DNA of 64,000 bases, taken from contig NZ_AP017898.1 of assembly GCF_003609835.1 (NCBI RefSeq), forward strand, positions 2,356,001-2,420,000, written 5' to 3'. This document shows, one piece after another, positions 40,008-49,333 of this stretch; within the stretch, counting starts at the first letter, position 1; each line of letters opens with the position of its first letter. The DNA is from Sphingopyxis sp. FD7. Lineage in GTDB: Bacteria; Pseudomonadota; Alphaproteobacteria; Sphingomonadales; Sphingomonadaceae. The translations under genes and the position numbers were made by a program. The notes beneath the pieces were generated by a model that did not search any database, was not told the DNA's origin, and saw only the letters and a list, made by a program, of their open reading frames with translations.

Positions 40008-41849
40008 TCAAAGAACTTGCTCCATCGCCGCCAGGACCGCCGATCCGCCCTTCTCCGCCTCGTCGGCATGGTGGCGGAACAGCGCAAAGAGTTCGCGGCC
40101 GACGCCAAGCGCGGGCGGCGGCGCGGCGGCGGGCTGGCGCGCGGCCCATTCGGCTTCGTCCACCAGCGCCGCGACTTCGCCCTTCACCGCGCAGACGCGC
40201 ACGATATCGCCGTCCCGAAGACAGGCGAGCGGGCCGCTGACCCCGTCGGGTCCGGGCAGCGCCTCGGGCGACAAATGGATCACCGCGGGCACCTTGCCGC
40301 TGGCGCCCGACATGCGGCCGTCGGTGAGCAGCGCGACGCGATACCCCTTGTCCTGCAACACGCCCAGGGCAGGCGTCAGCTTGTGCAGTTCGGGCATACC
40401 GTTGGCGCGCGGCCCCTGAAAGCGGACGACGACGACGACGTCGCGATCGAGTTCGCCCGCCTTGAATGCGGTCAGCACCTGATTCTGGTCGTCGAAGATC
40501 CGCGCCGGCGCCTCGATCGTCCAGCGATCCTCGGCGACCGCGCTTGTCTTGATGATCGCGCGGCCAAGATTGCCCGCCAGCAGCCGCATCCCGCCGTCGG
40601 GCGAGAAAGGCGCCGAAACGGGGCGCAGCATCGTATCGTCGCGGCTTGTCGCAGGTGCGGCCTGCCACTTCAGCGCTTCGTCGACCAGCACCGGTTCGTT
40701 GGCATAATCGGCCATCGTCCCACCGACCGTCAGGACATCGCCGTGCAGCAATCCGGCCCCCAGCAGTTCGCGCACGACGAAGCCGATTCCGCCCGCGGCG
40801 TGGAAATGGTTCACGTCGCCCGCGCCGTTCGGATAGACGCGCGCGAGCAGCGGCACCGCATGGCTCAGCTCATCGAAATCCTGCCAGTCGATGACGATCC
40901 CCGCCGCGCGCGCAATCGCGGGCAGATGGATCGCGTGATTGGTCGACCCGCCCGTTGCGAGCAGCCCGATCGCGGCGTTGACGATTGCCTTTTCGTCGAT
41001 ACAGCGCGCCAGCGGGCGGTAATCGTCGCCGTCCCAACCGATCTGCGCGATGCGGTGCGTCGCGGCGCGCGTGAGTTCCTGCCGCAATTTGGTGCCGGGG
41101 TTGGTGAAGGCGGCGCCGGGGATGTGCAGCCCCATCAGCTCCATCATCATCTGATTCGAGTTCGCGGTGCCGTAAAAGGTGCATGTGCCCGCGCCATGGT
41201 AACTCGCGGCCTCGGCTTCGAGCAGCTCGTCGCGCGTCGCCCTGCCCTCGGCATAGAGCTGGCGGATACGCTGCTTTTCCTTGTTCGCGAGGCCCGAGGG
41301 CATCGGCCCGGCGGGGACAAGGATCTGCGGCAGATGGCCGAAACGCAGCGCGCCGATGAGCAGGCCGGGAACGATCTTGTCGCAGATGCCGAGCAAAAGC
41401 GCGCCCTCGAACATCGCGTGGCTGAGCGCAATCGCGGTTCCCTGCGCGATATTGTCGCGGCTGAACAGCGACAGGTCCATGCCCGCCTGGCCCTGCGTCA
41501 CGCCGTCACACATCGCCGGAACGCCGCCCGCGACCTGCGCGGTCACGCCGACCTCGCGCGCGAAGAGTTTGATCTGTTCGGGATAGCGGCCATAGGGCTG
41601 ATGCGCCGAAAGCATGTCGTTATAGGCGGTGACGATGCCGATGTTCATCGCCGCGCCGGCGCGGATGACGGGCTTGTCGTCGCCCGCCGCGGCAAACCCG
41701 TGCGCAAGGTTGCCGCAAGAGAGGTTGCCGCGGTTGGTGCCCGCGTCGCGCTGGCGGTCCATCAGGTCGAGATAGGCGGCGCGGCGGGGAGCGCTGCGCG
41801 CGATGATGCGGTCGGTGACCGCGGCGATGGTGGGGTGGAGGGTTGTCAT
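40008..41849 (-). CDS. edd: Phosphogluconate dehydratase
   Basis: The product has 613 residues of the IlvD/Edd family. 'SCGNLAHG', '[24 protein letters not shown]' and '[20 protein letters not shown]' carry the Fe-S cluster cysteines, and '[15 protein letters not shown]' is the C-terminal signature. It dehydrates 6-phosphogluconate to KDPG. I chose ATG 41849; the in-frame sequence before it is repeat DNA. It lies between zwf and eda on the same strand. Confidence 0.97.
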   Translation of the reverse strand: MTTLHPTIAAVTDRIIARSAPRRAAYLDLMDRQRDAGTNRGNLSCGNLAHGFAAAGDDKPVIRAGAAMNIGIVTAYNDMLSAHQPYGRYPEQIKLFAREVGVTAQVAGGVPAMCDGVTQGQAGMDLSLFSRDNIAQGTAIALSHAMFEGALLLGICDKIVPGLLIGALRFGHLPQILVPAGPMPSGLANKEKQRIRQLYAEGRATRDELLEAEAASYHGAGTCTFYGTANSNQMMMELMGLHIPGAAFTNPGTKLRQELTRAATHRIAQIGWDGDDYRPLARCIDEKAIVNAAIGLLATGGSTNHAIHLPAIARAAGIVIDWQDFDELSHAVPLLARVYPNGAGDVNHFHAAGGIGFVVRELLGAGLLHGDVLTVGGTMADYANEPVLVDEALKWQAAPATSRDDTMLRPVSAPFSPDGGMRLLAGNLGRAIIKTSAVAEDRWTIEAPARIFDDQNQVLTAFKAGELDRDVVVVVRFQGPRANGMPELHKLTPALGVLQDKGYRVALLTDGRMSGASGKVPAVIHLSPEALPGPDGVSGPLACLRDGDIVRVCAVKGEVAALVDEAEWAARQPAAAPPPALGVGRELFALFRHHADEAEKGGSAVLAAMEQVL

Positions 41850-41862
41850 GACAATTCCAAAA

Positions 41863-42036
41863 CCCTCTCCCCTTGGGGGAGAGGGATGCGCAGACTTGCG
41901 AGCTTGCTCGCTAGTCGAAGCTGGGTGAGGGTGTGAACGGCAGCGGCGAAAGCGACGGCAGCGACCCTCATCCAACTTCGCCTAGGCGCTGCGCGCCAAG
42001 GCTTCGTATCCTTCTCCCCCAGGGGGAGAAGGTTTT
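41863..42036. repeat. Dispersed palindromic repeat, family D, complex form
   Basis: The end hairpins ACCCTCTCCCC-ttggGGGAGAGGG and CCTTCTCCCCC-AGGGGGAGAAGG flank inner arms 'agctgggtgagggt'/'accctcatccaact' and a hairpin 'gcgagcttgctcgc'. It fills the 195-bp gap between zwf and edd. The right hairpin is followed by TTTT on the plus strand only, so it is not a terminator for zwf. Confidence 0.8.
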
Positions 42037-42044
42037 CGGTAAGC

Positions 42045-43508
42045 TCAATCATGCCAGCTCGCCCCGTCGCGTTCGATCAGCGCGATCGCGCTCGAGGGCC
42101 CCCAGCTGCCCGCGGTGTAGCTTTGCGGTGTCATGTCGACCTGATCCCAGGCATCGCGGATCGCGTCGATCCATTCCCATTGCGCCTCGACCTCGTCGCG
42201 ACGCACGAAGAGGGTCTGGTCACCCTCGATGAAGTCGAGCAGCAGGCGTTCGTACGCGATGCGTCGCCGCTCACCCGCAAAGCTGTGCGAGAGCGAGACG
42301 TCCATCGTCACTTCCTTGAGCTTCACCCCGTCGCGGTCGAGGCCCGGCTGTTTCGCCATCACCTTGACGCGGATGTTTTCCTCGGGCTGAAGGTTGATGA
42401 TCATCATGTTCGCGTCGAGCTTGCCCGCGCCGACGCGCGCGAAGATGTTGTGCGGCACAGGTTTGAACTGGATCAGCACCTCGGACTTGCGCTGCGGCAT
42501 CCGTTTACCGGTGCGCAGGTAGAAGGGCACGCCCTTCCACCGCCAATTGTCGATAAAGGCTTTCAAAGCGACGAAAGTTTCGGTGTTCGAGGGATTGCCC
42601 AGTTCGTCGGCATAGCCCGCAACTGCGGCGCCGTTCACCGCGCCGCTGCTGTACTGCCCCTTGACGCTGTGCGCCTTCACATCCTCTGCGCGCATCTTGC
42701 GCAAGCTGCGCAGCAGCTTGACCTTTTCATCGCGCACCGCAGTTGCGCTGACGCTCGACGGCGGCTCCATCGCGATGATCGCGAGCAGTTGCAGCATATG
42801 GTTCTGGACCATGTCCTTCAGCGCGCCGACGCCGTCATAATAAGAGACGCGGCCTTCGAGGCCGACGGTTTCGGCGACGGTGATCTGGACATGGTCGATC
42901 GCCTGCGCATTCCACAGCGGCTCGAACAGCATATTGGCAAAGCGCAGCGCGAGCAGGTTCTGCACCGTTTCCTTGCCGAGATAATGATCGATGCGGAACA
43001 CGCGCTCCTCGGCAAAGGCGTCGCCGACCTGGGCATTCACCTCCCGCGACGAGGCGAGGTCGTGGCCAATCGGCTTTTCCATCGCAATGCGGCATTCGGC
43101 GCAGGCGATATTCGCCGCCTTCAACCCCTGCGCGATCGGGCCGAACATCGACGGCGGGGTCGAGAGATAGACGCCAATGGGTCGGTTCATGCGGTCGCCG
43201 AGCAAGGCCGCGAGGTCGTCATAGCCGGTGCCCGAGCCGGCATCGATCGCGCAGTAATCGATGCGCGCAAGGAAGCTGTCGACGGTCGCGGCGTCGATGC
43301 GGTCGGCGGGCAGATGCTCGGTCAAGGCGGCGCGGACCTGCGCGCGAAAGGCCTCGCGGTCCATCGCCGAGCGCCCCGACCCGACGATTGTCAGCGTATC
43401 GGCGAGCAGGCCGTCCATGTGGAGATTGTAGAGCGAGGGGAAGAGCATGCGCTGCGCAAGGTCGCCCGTCGCCCCGAACAACACCAATGTTTCGACTTTG
43501 ACGCTCAC
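42045..43508 (-). CDS. zwf: Glucose-6-phosphate 1-dehydrogenase
   Basis: The product has 487 residues. 'LFGATGDLAQR' (11-20) is the NADP-binding fingerprint, 'RIDHYLGKE' the substrate and catalytic site, and 'LRTGKRMPQR' another family block. I chose GTG 43508 with AGGGGA upstream; the overlapping ATG at 43509 is out of frame and stops at once. It is the first enzyme of the Entner-Doudoroff route. The usual neighbour pgl (6-phosphogluconolactonase) is not present between zwf and edd. Confidence 0.96.
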   Translation of the reverse strand: MSVKVETLVLFGATGDLAQRMLFPSLYNLHMDGLLADTLTIVGSGRSAMDREAFRAQVRAALTEHLPADRIDAATVDSFLARIDYCAIDAGSGTGYDDLAALLGDRMNRPIGVYLSTPPSMFGPIAQGLKAANIACAECRIAMEKPIGHDLASSREVNAQVGDAFAEERVFRIDHYLGKETVQNLLALRFANMLFEPLWNAQAIDHVQITVAETVGLEGRVSYYDGVGALKDMVQNHMLQLLAIIAMEPPSSVSATAVRDEKVKLLRSLRKMRAEDVKAHSVKGQYSSGAVNGAAVAGYADELGNPSNTETFVALKAFIDNWRWKGVPFYLRTGKRMPQRKSEVLIQFKPVPHNIFARVGAGKLDANMMIINLQPEENIRVKVMAKQPGLDRDGVKLKEVTMDVSLSHSFAGERRRIAYERLLLDFIEGDQTLFVRRDEVEAQWEWIDAIRDAWDQVDMTPQSYTAGSWGPSSAIALIERDGASWHD

Positions 43509-43584
43509 ATTCGTCCCCTTGGATAACAGGTGAGAAGTGGAGGATGCGCCCGGCGAATGCAACGCGCATACGTAAGCCGCATAT

Positions 43585-43679
43585 CGTCATTGCGAGGAGC
43601 CGAAGGCGACGAAGCAATCTCCAGCTATCATTCGCCCTCGCCGATGGCTTGAGATTGCTTCGCTCCGCTCGCAAAGACG
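43585..43679. repeat. Dispersed palindromic repeat, family A
   Basis: CGTCATTGCGAG (43585-43596) and CTCGCAAAGACG (43668-43679) are inverted ends with one mismatch, and 'gaagcaatctccag'/'gcttgagattgcttc' are the inner arms. It lies in the divergent promoter region of zwf and glpD, where a strong palindrome could affect both. Confidence 0.85.
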
Positions 43680-43717
43680 ATTCCATTCGATGCCGTCCGG
43701 CTTTAAGAAGCCACGCC

Positions 43718-45217
43718 ATGACCGAACCGCCTCAACCCTATGATGTCATCGTCGTCGGCGGCGGGGTGAATGGCGCGGGCGTCGCGCGCGATGCCGCGGG
43801 GCGCGGGGCGCGCGTGCTGCTGCTGGAAGCGAATGATTTGGCCGGGGGCACCTCGTCGAAATCGACCAAGCTGATCCACGGCGGGCTGCGCTACCTTGAA
43901 CATTATGAGTTCGGCCTGGTGCGCGAGGCGCTGAAGGAACGCGAGACGCTGTGGGGCATCGCACCGCACATCATCCACCCGATGCGCTTTGTCCTGCCCT
44001 ATCGCGACGGGCTGCGCCCGCGCTGGCTGCTGCGATTGGGGCTGTTCCTCTATGACCATATCGGCGGGCGCAAGAAGCTGCCCGCAACACGCTCGGTCGA
44101 CCTCAGGCGCCATGCCGCGGGCGCGTCGTTGCAGCCGCATTATGTCCATGGCTTTGAGTATTCGGACGGCTGGGTCGACGACGCGCGGCTGGTGCTGCTC
44201 AACGCGCGCGACGCCGCCGACCGCGGCGCGCGGGTCCGCACGCGCACGCGCGCCGAGATGCTGCGCTGCGAGGAGGGGCAGTGGGTGGTCGAGGCGGCGG
44301 ACGATCAAGGGCATCACTATCGCTTCACGGGGCGCAGCGTGGTGAACGCCGCGGGGCCGGCGGTGCTCGACCTCCTGAAACGCGCCGATGTCGAGCCCGA
44401 CCATCAAATGCGCCTCGTGCGCGGGTCGCATATCGTCGTGCGCCGCCTGTTCGACCATGATTATGCCTATTTTTTCCAGTTGCCCGACGGGCGCATCTTC
44501 TTCGCCATTCCTTATGAGCAGGACTTCACGCTGATTGGCACGACCGACGTGGATCACGACGGACCCGCGAACGAGGCGCAGGCCAGCGAAGCCGAGATCG
44601 CCTATCTGTGCGAGGGCGCGAGCCTCTATTTCCGCGCGCCCGTCACCCCTGCCGACGTCGTGTGGACCTATTCGGGTGTCCGCCCGCTCGTCGAGGAGGG
44701 GTCGGGGCGGCCCGAGGCGGCGACGCGCGGATACCGAATTGACCTCGATCTCGCCGAAGGCGCGCCGCTGCTCACCATCTATGGCGGCAAGATCACCAGC
44801 TATCGCCATGTCGCCGAGGAGGCGGTCGACGCGCTGGCGCGCCACGTGCCCGCGCTGACGGGCAAGCATTGGACGGCGAAGGCGGCGCTGCCTGGCGGCG
44901 ATTTTCCGGTAACGGGCGCCGCGGCGCTCGCGGCCGAATATCGGCTCGCCCACCCTTTCCTCTCCGCGACCACCGCCCGGCGCATCGCGCGCGCCTATGG
45001 CACCGAAGCGCGGCGCTGGCTCGGCGATGCCGGCGACTGGGACGCGCTCGGCGGCGAGATCGCCCACGGGCTCAGCGTCGCCGAGGTTCGCTGGATGGCC
45101 GAGCAGGAATGGGCGCGCACCGCCGAGGACATTTTGTGGCGGCGAAGCAAGCTGGGGTTGCTCTTCAGCGAGGAGGAAAAGGCGCGGCTGGTGGCGGTTC
45201 TAGGCGCGCTACGCTAG
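43718..45217 (+). CDS. glpD: FAD-dependent glycerol-3-phosphate dehydrogenase
   Basis: The product has 499 residues. 'VIVVGGGVNGAGVARDAAGRG' (10-30) is the FAD-binding loop, 'GGTSSKSTKLIHGGLRYLEHYEFGLVREAL' the family signature, and 'PLLTIYGGKITSYRHVAEEAV' the C-terminal FAD contact. It oxidises glycerol 3-phosphate to dihydroxyacetone phosphate at the inner membrane and feeds electrons to ubiquinone. It is the reverse partner of gpsA. Divergent from zwf; no glpK or glpF is adjacent. Confidence 0.96.
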   Translation: MTEPPQPYDVIVVGGGVNGAGVARDAAGRGARVLLLEANDLAGGTSSKSTKLIHGGLRYLEHYEFGLVREALKERETLWGIAPHIIHPMRFVLPYRDGLRPRWLLRLGLFLYDHIGGRKKLPATRSVDLRRHAAGASLQPHYVHGFEYSDGWVDDARLVLLNARDAADRGARVRTRTRAEMLRCEEGQWVVEAADDQGHHYRFTGRSVVNAAGPAVLDLLKRADVEPDHQMRLVRGSHIVVRRLFDHDYAYFFQLPDGRIFFAIPYEQDFTLIGTTDVDHDGPANEAQASEAEIAYLCEGASLYFRAPVTPADVVWTYSGVRPLVEEGSGRPEAATRGYRIDLDLAEGAPLLTIYGGKITSYRHVAEEAVDALARHVPALTGKHWTAKAALPGGDFPVTGAAALAAEYRLAHPFLSATTARRIARAYGTEARRWLGDAGDWDALGGEIAHGLSVAEVRWMAEQEWARTAEDILWRRSKLGLLFSEEEKARLVAVLGALR

Positions 45218-45255
45218 ATTGTTGGCGCCTGGTCGCCCAAATCTTGTCCATTCCG

Positions 45256-45383
45256 CCGTTCGCATCGAGCGAAGTCGAGATGCCCTTGGCGTGGCGCGGT
45301 GTCGATTTGTGTCTCGACTTCAACCAAAGGTTGAAGTTTATCCTGAGCGCCTGCAAGGCAGTCGAAGGGCTCGACACGAACGG
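45256..45383. repeat. Composite palindromic repeat, family B with an inserted segment
   Basis: The outer arms CCGTTCGCATCGAGCGAAG and the inverted 'gggctcgacacgaacgg' belong to family B, but the middle is enlarged by 'ttcaaccaaaggttgaa' (its own hairpin) and 'gtttatcctgagcgcctgcaaggcagtcgaa'. This looks like a second element joined to, or inserted in, a family B copy. It lies between glpD and fdhD. Confidence 0.75.
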
Positions 45384-45451
45384 ACAAAGGGGAACGTCTC
45401 GAAGCTACCCCAAAACCGCCACACCCCATCCAGCCGGGTTGAGACAAGCCC

Positions 45452-46279
45452 ATGTCGATAGGCTATCGTGCACGCATGAATGGCGAGATGATCGACCTTC
45501 CCGTCCGCCGCCTCGGCCTTGGCGTACCCGGCGACGCCGCGATCGAGCGCTGCATCGCCGTCGAGGGGCCGGTGTCGGTGGAGGTCGGCGGCATGGCCTA
45601 TGCGGTGATGATGGCGACGCCCGCCGATCTGGAGGACTATGCCGTGGGCTTCGCCTTGAGCGAAGGCCTGATCGCGGCGCCCGCCGACATCAGGCGGATC
45701 GACGTGCGGCCGATCGAGGGCGGCTGGGCGCTGCGGCTGTGGCTGACCGCCGAGCGCAACGCCGCGGCGCTCGAACGCGCGCGGACGCGGGTGAGCGAGA
45801 GCAGCTGCGGCCTTTGCGGGATTGCGAATATCGAGGAGGTGCTGCGTCCATTGCCGCCGGTGACCGCGCGCATCAGCGCCGACCGCACGGCCATCGCCGC
45901 CGCGCTGGCGGCGATAGAGGAACACCAACCGCTCGGCCGCGCAACGGGCGCCGCGCACGCCGCCGCCTTCTGCTCGCCCGCAGGCGCCATCCGGATGGTG
46001 CGCGAGGATGTCGGGCGGCACAATGCGCTCGACAAGCTGATCGGCGCGCTGGCGCGGGCGGGGATCGACGCGGGCACGGGCTTCATCCTGCTGTCGGCGC
46101 GGTGCAGCTATGAGCTGGTCGAAAAGACGGTGCGCGCGGGATGCCCGATGCTCGTCACCATTTCGGCGCCGACGAGCCTTGCCGCGGCGCGCGCGGCGGC
46201 GGCGGGCCTGACGCTCGTTGCGCTGGCGCGGCCCGACGCGGCGCTCGTCGTCGCCGATCCGCAAGGCATGATCGCATGA
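45452..46279 (+). CDS. fdhD: Formate dehydrogenase accessory sulfurtransferase FdhD
   Basis: The product has 275 residues. 'SSCGLCG' holds the sulfur-transferring pair (C119, C122; E. coli FdhD uses C121 and C124). 'DLEDYAVGFALSEGLI', 'REDVGRHNALDKLIG' and 'SARCSYELVEKT' are family blocks. FdhD passes sulfur from IscS to the molybdenum cofactor of formate dehydrogenase-type enzymes. ATG 45476 is an alternative start. It overlaps mobA by 4 bp (ATGA), and a molybdopterin oxidoreductase gene follows convergently. Confidence 0.95.
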   Translation: MSIGYRARMNGEMIDLPVRRLGLGVPGDAAIERCIAVEGPVSVEVGGMAYAVMMATPADLEDYAVGFALSEGLIAAPADIRRIDVRPIEGGWALRLWLTAERNAAALERARTRVSESSCGLCGIANIEEVLRPLPPVTARISADRTAIAAALAAIEEHQPLGRATGAAHAAAFCSPAGAIRMVREDVGRHNALDKLIGALARAGIDAGTGFILLSARCSYELVEKTVRAGCPMLVTISAPTSLAAARAAAAGLTLVALARPDAALVVADPQGMIA

Positions 46280-46788
46280 GGACATTGGGCGCGATCCTCG
46301 CTGGCGGAGCGTCGCGCCGCTTCGGGTCAGACAAGGCGCTGGCGATGCTCGACGGGCGCACGCTGCTCGACCATGCGCGCGCCGCGCTTGCCCCGCATTG
46401 CGACGCGGTGGTCATCGTCGGGCGTGCGGACGGCATCGCCGACTGGCCGCGCCCCGGCATGGGGCCGCTCGGCGCGATCGCGGGCGCGCTGGATCATGCG
46501 GCGGCGCAGGGGTTCGACCGGCTGCTGAGCGCGCCGGTCGATTGCGTGCGCCTGCCCACCGACCTTGCCGCGCTGCTGTCCCCTGCCCCCGCTTTCCTCG
46601 ACAGCCAGCCGGTGATCGGGCTGTGGCCCATCGCGGCGCTGGACGATCTGCGCGCGATGCTGGAGGCGGACGGCGACCTGGCGATGCGCGCCTTTGCCCG
46701 CCGCATCGGCGCGCGCGCGGTGCCATGCGATTTTGCGCCGCCCAATATCAACAGCGTGGAGGATCTGGAGCGGCTGACGAAAGGCTGA
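46276..46788 (+). CDS. mobA: Molybdenum cofactor guanylyltransferase
   Basis: The product has 170 residues. 'AILAGGASRRFGSDKA' (6-21) is the nucleotide-binding signature; 'RPGMGPLGAIAGAL' and 'SAPVDCVRLPTDL' are further MobA blocks (the last aspartate binds Mg2+). It joins GMP from GTP to molybdopterin to give bis-MGD, the form used by the oxidoreductase encoded just downstream. It is somewhat shorter than E. coli MobA (194). Translationally coupled to fdhD. Confidence 0.93.
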   Translation: MRTLGAILAGGASRRFGSDKALAMLDGRTLLDHARAALAPHCDAVVIVGRADGIADWPRPGMGPLGAIAGALDHAAAQGFDRLLSAPVDCVRLPTDLAALLSPAPAFLDSQPVIGLWPIAALDDLRAMLEADGDLAMRAFARRIGARAVPCDFAPPNINSVEDLERLTKG

Positions 46789-46824
46789 ACCGTTAGCGCC
46801 GGAAGGTCATGGCCTTTTATTAGT

Positions 46825-46902
46825 CGTCATTCCGGCACAGGCCGGAATCTCGCCCTCGCGTTCTGACGCAACGGCGAGATCCCGGCCTTCGCCGGGATGA
46901 CG
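46825..46902. repeat. Dispersed palindromic repeat, family C
   Basis: CGTCATTCCGGC...GCCGGAATC and the inverted 'gatcccggccttcgccgggatgacg' form the ends; each half is itself a hairpin. It lies between the convergent mobA and molybdopterin oxidoreductase genes. Confidence 0.85.
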
Positions 46903-46941
46903 AGGAAAACAGGGCTATGTTTGTGTCTGAGCGGACACGCG

Positions 46942-49212
46942 CTAACCGGCCGCCACAACGCGCACGGGGATCGCCTTGGCGGCGGGGCAGCCGCTCACCC
47001 GGTCGTGGAAGGCGAGCGGGAGGAGCGGGTTGAGTTCGGGATAATAGCCCGCGACCGACCCCCGCGACATCGGATAGTCGATCAGCGTCAGCCCCTCGAC
47101 ACGCCGCGTCACGCCATCGCCCGCGATCGTTTCAAGCGCAACGCGCGCGCCCGCGGCGAGGCCGCGATCGACCCTGTCGTCGGCGTTGATCAAGAGCACC
47201 ATCCGGTCGCCATGAACGCCGCGATAGCGGTCGTTGTAGCTGTAGATCGTCGTGTTGAACTGGTCGTGCGAGCGCACCGTCGCGAGGCGCAGCATAGAAG
47301 GATCATCGACCGCCGCATTCACCGCAAGGCCCGGCAGGACGAGGAAATTGGCCTTGCCGTTCGGCGTCGCCCAGACGCGGCGGCGCGGGGGAATGTCGAG
47401 GTGAAAGCCCGTCGGCGCCTGAATACGCTCCGAAAAACCTTCGTAGATGGCGGGATAGACCTGGGCGATCGCGTCGCGGATCGCGTCATAATCGTCGATA
47501 TAGCGCGCCCATTGGGTCTTGCTGTCCGGCAGCGTCGCCATCGCCATGCGGCAGACGATCTCGACCTCCGACAAAAGATGCGCGCTCGCGGGGTCGAGCA
47601 CGCCGCGCGAGGCGGTGACGTTCGACATCGAATCCTCGATCGTCACAAACTGTTCGCCCCTCGCGCTTTCGATCCGCTCGGACCGCGCGATCACGGGCAG
47701 GATCAGCGCGTCGCGGCCGTGGACGAGGTGCCCGCGGTTGAGCTTGGTCGCGATGCCGACCGTCAGGTCGAGCCGCCGCATTGCGGCATAAGCGCGGTCG
47801 GTATCGGGGACGGCGCGGACGAAATTGCCGCCGAGACCGATGAAGACCCTGGCTTCGCCCGCCAGCATCGCCTCGACCGCCTCGACGCTGTGATGGCCGT
47901 GCCCACGCGGCGGGTCGAAACCGAAGACATCGCGGACGCGGTCGAGATAGGCTGCCGACGGCCGTTCGTCGATGCCGACGGTGCGGTCGCCCTGCACGTT
48001 CGAATGGCCGCGGATCGGCGAGATGCCCGCGCCGGGCTTGCCGAAATTGCCGCGCAGGAGGAGCAGGTTGGCGATCTGCTGGACCAGTTCGGACCCGCGC
48101 TGGTGCTGCGTGACGCCCATGCCGTAGCAGATGATCGTCGCGTTCGAGCGGATATAGATGTCGGCGCAGCGGCGGATCTGCGCTTCGTCGATCCCCGCCG
48201 CGGCGGTGATCGCGTCCCACGACTGCGCCTCGACATCGGCGCGCAGCGCCGCGAGGCCGTCGGTATGGTCGGCGATGAAGCCATGGTCGAGCACCGCCTC
48301 GCCCGCGGCGTCGCGCTCGAACAATATCTTCATCATGCCCTTGAGCAGCGCCAGGTCGCCGCCGATGCGGATATGGACAAACTCGCTGCTGATCTCGGTC
48401 GAGCCGAAGGTCGCCATCTGGACCACGTCCTGCGGCTCGGTAAAGCGGATCAGCGCGCGCTCGGGCATCGGGTTGACCGCGACGATCGGCACCCCGCGCC
48501 TGCGCGCCTCGACGAGCGGGGTCATCATCCGCGGCGCGTTGGTCCCCGCATTGTGGCCGATCAGGAAAATCGCCTCCGCATGGTCGAAATCGTCGAGGAT
48601 CACCGTGCCCTTGCCGATGCCGATCGACGGCGGCAGGCCGCGGCTCGTCGGTTCGTGGCACATGTTCGAGCAATCGGGGAAGTTGTTGGTGCCGAACTCG
48701 CGCACGAAGATCGAATAGAGGAAGGCGGCCTCGTTCGACGTGCGGCCCGACGTATAGAACTCGGCCCGGTGCGGGCTGTCCAGCGCGCGAAGATGGTCGC
48801 CGATCAGCGCAAAGGCCTCGTCCCAGCCGACCGGCACATAATGATCGGTGGCGGCGTCGTAGCGCATCGGCTCGGTCAGCCGTCCCTGCATCTCGAGCCA
48901 GTAATCGGACTGCGCCATCAGCTCGGCGACGCTGTGCTGCGCGAAAAAGTCGCGCGTGACGCGAAACTTCGTCGCCTCATGCGCGAGCGCCTTGGCGCCA
49001 TTTTCGCAGAACTCGAGCTTTTTGGTGCAGGCCGCGTCGGGAAAGGCGCAGCTGGGGCATTTGAACCCGCCGGGCTGGTTCATCGACAACAGCGCGCGCG
49101 ACCCCTTGGTCACGACGCTCTGTTCGAGCAGCACCTTCGCCGTCGCCGCCGCCGCGCCCCAGCCGCCGGCGGGGCGATCATAGCGTTTATAGCGGGGGCG
49201 CTTGCCAGCCAT
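46942..49212 (-). CDS. FdhF/YdeP-family molybdopterin oxidoreductase, alpha subunit
   Basis: The product has 756 residues from the ATG at 49212 ('MAGKRPRYKRYD'). The N-terminal 'KCPSCAFPD' has only part of an Fe-S cysteine set, as in YdeP-like proteins. 'NMCHEPTSRGL' lies in the active-site region, 'GHNAGTNAPRMMTPL' and 'RGNFGKPGAGISPIRGHSNVQGDRT' are molybdopterin-binding blocks, and a C-terminal MopB domain binds the second pterin. Related proteins include formate dehydrogenases and the acid-resistance protein YdeP; the substrate here is unproven. fdhD and mobA next to it support a bis-MGD enzyme. Confidence 0.9.
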   Translation of the reverse strand: MAGKRPRYKRYDRPAGGWGAAAATAKVLLEQSVVTKGSRALLSMNQPGGFKCPSCAFPDAACTKKLEFCENGAKALAHEATKFRVTRDFFAQHSVAELMAQSDYWLEMQGRLTEPMRYDAATDHYVPVGWDEAFALIGDHLRALDSPHRAEFYTSGRTSNEAAFLYSIFVREFGTNNFPDCSNMCHEPTSRGLPPSIGIGKGTVILDDFDHAEAIFLIGHNAGTNAPRMMTPLVEARRRGVPIVAVNPMPERALIRFTEPQDVVQMATFGSTEISSEFVHIRIGGDLALLKGMMKILFERDAAGEAVLDHGFIADHTDGLAALRADVEAQSWDAITAAAGIDEAQIRRCADIYIRSNATIICYGMGVTQHQRGSELVQQIANLLLLRGNFGKPGAGISPIRGHSNVQGDRTVGIDERPSAAYLDRVRDVFGFDPPRGHGHHSVEAVEAMLAGEARVFIGLGGNFVRAVPDTDRAYAAMRRLDLTVGIATKLNRGHLVHGRDALILPVIARSERIESARGEQFVTIEDSMSNVTASRGVLDPASAHLLSEVEIVCRMAMATLPDSKTQWARYIDDYDAIRDAIAQVYPAIYEGFSERIQAPTGFHLDIPPRRRVWATPNGKANFLVLPGLAVNAAVDDPSMLRLATVRSHDQFNTTIYSYNDRYRGVHGDRMVLLINADDRVDRGLAAGARVALETIAGDGVTRRVEGLTLIDYPMSRGSVAGYYPELNPLLPLAFHDRVSGCPAAKAIPVRVVAAG

Positions 49213-49298
49213 GAGCGCATTCAAGCACATCGCCCGGTGGCTGGCCACCGCTCTTTGAGCGCGGGGTGCATCGCCCGAACGATCAGCCTCGACAATCC

Positions 49299-49326
49299 CG
49301 TCATTCCGCCGAAGGCCGGAATGACG
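49299..49326. repeat. Short family C hairpin
   Basis: CGTCATTCCGcc and 'ggCCGGAATGACG' form a single hairpin, the half form of the family C elements. It lies 8 bp downstream of the extensin-like gene stop and could help end that minus-strand transcript. Confidence 0.7.
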
Positions 49327-49333
49327 ATCATGG

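Noticed and set aside
37614-41936. Very long open frame (about 1440 codons) on the plus strand
   Set aside because: It runs antisense to the HAD-PlsC, eda and edd genes, has Arg/His/Asp-rich composition typical of reverse-frame reading of GC-rich genes, and shows no domain motifs.
46942-49212. Selenocysteine in the formate dehydrogenase-like protein
   Set aside because: The frame is open throughout without an in-frame TGA; the active-site region reads 'NMCHEPTS' with cysteine codons.
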